A model generated the notes under the pieces. The model saw nothing but the letters and a program-made list of their open reading frames with translations. It ran no database searches and was not told the DNA's origin. The position numbers and the translations under genes were made by a program. Shown here one piece after another: positions 4,795 to 5,350 of a DNA stretch of 5,350 nt. Location: contig JAEYQX010000122.1 in NCBI GenBank assembly GCA_023409795.1, forward strand, positions 1 through 5,350. The letters run 5' to 3'. Positions within the stretch are counted from its first letter, which is position 1. Every line of letters starts with the position of its first letter. This DNA comes from Pseudomonadota bacterium (GTDB lineage Bacteria; Pseudomonadota; Alphaproteobacteria; Caulobacterales; Caulobacteraceae).

Positions 4795-4823
4795 TTGACC
4801 AAAAAGGAATCGACAGGCATAAG
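4795..4823 (+). promoter_or_regulatory. Candidate housekeeping sigma promoter of the S10 operon
   Basis: TTGACC (4795-4800, five of six bases matching TTGACA) is separated by 17 bp from CATAAG (4818-4823, four of six matching TATAAT). Transcription would begin near 4830, giving a leader of about 220 nt before rpsJ. An own promoter is expected because the upstream gene is on the opposite strand and tuf is terminated. Confidence 0.6.
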
Positions 4824-4830
4824 CAGCCCT

Positions 4831-5052
4831 CTTGTTGGACCGGCTGTGCATTCTCGGATGCAGACGCGGTCCGCAGGGACGACCTAAGTTATTGTTCTTT
4901 GCAGCATTCTTGGGATTTCAATGGCTCTCGCGGACACCTGCGTGGGCCAATCGTTTTTGCGGATTTGCGTTCCTTGGGGCTCTGCCCGAGGCTTCGGTCT
5001 TTGAAATGGTTCACAGGGACGCGGTTCACACCGCTTGGGAATAACAACCGAT
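4831..5052 (+). promoter_or_regulatory. Structured 5' leader of rpsJ, possible ribosomal-protein autoregulatory RNA
   Basis: The first element is a hairpin with outer stem GGACCG (4837-4842)/CGGTCC (4867-4872) and inner stem TGCAT (4847-4851)/ATGCA (4858-4862). After a more A/T-rich stretch come GGGC (4977-4980)/GCCC (4984-4987) and an adjacent stem capped by C(UUCG)G (4988-5001, loop 4993-4996). Near the start, GCGGT (5021-5025)/ACCGC (5030-5034) competes with CGGTT (5022-5026)/AACCG (5046-5050), which would place the weak SD GGGA (5037-5040) inside a loop. GGTTCACA occurs twice (5008-5015 and 5023-5030). S10-operon leaders are autoregulated by L4 in Escherichia coli, but I see no clear similarity to that RNA, so function is inference. 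Confidence 0.45.
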
Positions 5053-5350
5053 ATGGATCAAAGCATCCGCATCAGGCTCAAGGCCTTCGATCATCGCGTC
5101 CTCGACTTTTCGACGCGCGAAATCGTTAACACCGCTAAGCGCACCGGGGCGACCGTTCGTGGTCCGATCCCGCTGCCGACCCTGATCGAGAAGTTCACCG
5201 TGAACCGCTCGCCGCACGTCGATAAGAAGTCGCGCGAGCAGTTCGAAATCCGCACGCACAAGCGCGTGCTCGACATCGTCGACCCCACCCCGCAGACCGT
5301 GGACGCGCTCATGAAGCTCGACCTGTCCGCCGGCGTGGACGTCGAGATCA
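5053..5350 (+). CDS. rpsJ: Ribosomal protein S10 (NusE), partial at the 3' end
   Basis: The frame from ATG 5053 encodes 99 residues, starting MDQSIRIRLKAFDHRVLD, and breaks off in codon 100 at the window end. S10 proteins are normally 102-103 residues, so only the last few are missing. Diagnostic segments are RGPIPLPTLIEKFTVNRSPH (36-55), SREQFEIRTHKRVLDI (60-75) and DPTPQTVDALMKLDL (77-91). S10 is a 30S head protein and also, as NusE, pairs with NusB and NusG in transcription antitermination and transcription-translation coupling. It is normally the first gene of the S10 operon, so rplC, rplD and others probably follow. The SD is weak: GGGA (5037-5040), twelve bases from the ATG, inside a region that can fold in two ways. 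Identity is certain. Confidence 0.98.
   Translation, partial: MDQSIRIRLKAFDHRVLDFSTREIVNTAKRTGATVRGPIPLPTLIEKFTVNRSPHVDKKSREQFEIRTHKRVLDIVDPTPQTVDALMKLDLSAGVDVEI

Overview
The window looks like chromosomal DNA from a GC-rich alphaproteobacterium, most likely of the Caulobacterales (Caulobacter or Brevundimonas-like). This rests on the near-canonical alphaproteobacterial EF-Tu tail and S10 sequence at the two ends, the strong G/C preference at third codon positions, and the type of envelope proteins between them. The genus is an inference; no 16S or other decisive marker is present.

Layout. Positions 1-118 are the last 38 codons of tuf (EF-Tu), followed by a GNRA-capped hairpin and a strong intrinsic terminator (171-209). 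A 54-codon gene for a very hydrophilic small protein (209-373, minus) converges on tuf. Divergently, 522-2566 is a two-gene plus-strand operon: a CelD/BcsL-type (FemAB-like) GNAT acetyltransferase, then a JmjC/cupin-type protein that keeps an HxD...H iron-binding signature; it ends in an intrinsic terminator. Next comes a secreted GIN-domain (DUF2807-type) protein at 2674-3567, whose Shine-Dalgarno lies inside a perfect 8-bp hairpin stem. It converges on a minus-strand outer-membrane beta-barrel (porin-like) gene at 3652-4386, with a shared bidirectional terminator between them. A 666-bp intergenic region rich in dyads and repeats follows. It holds a candidate promoter at about 4795-4823 and a leader of about 220 nt for rpsJ (S10), which begins at 5053 and runs off the window.

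How it fits together. In many bacteria tuf (end of the str operon) lies directly upstream of rpsJ (start of the S10 operon). Here the two are separated by about 4.9 kb holding five genes in four apparent transcription units: a small protein, an acetyltransferase/oxygenase-like pair, and two envelope proteins. Each unit has its own terminator or promoter region. S10-operon expression therefore probably depends on its own promoter and structured leader rather than on read-through from tuf.

Nothing here looks like a phage, insertion sequence, CRISPR array or defence island. The most notable items are regulatory: the RBS-sequestering hairpin before the GIN gene, the inverted repeat abutting the rpsJ promoter with its structured leader, and the dyad cluster before the porin. 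The GNAT-JmjC pair between two translation genes is the best candidate for an uncharacterised enzyme pathway.
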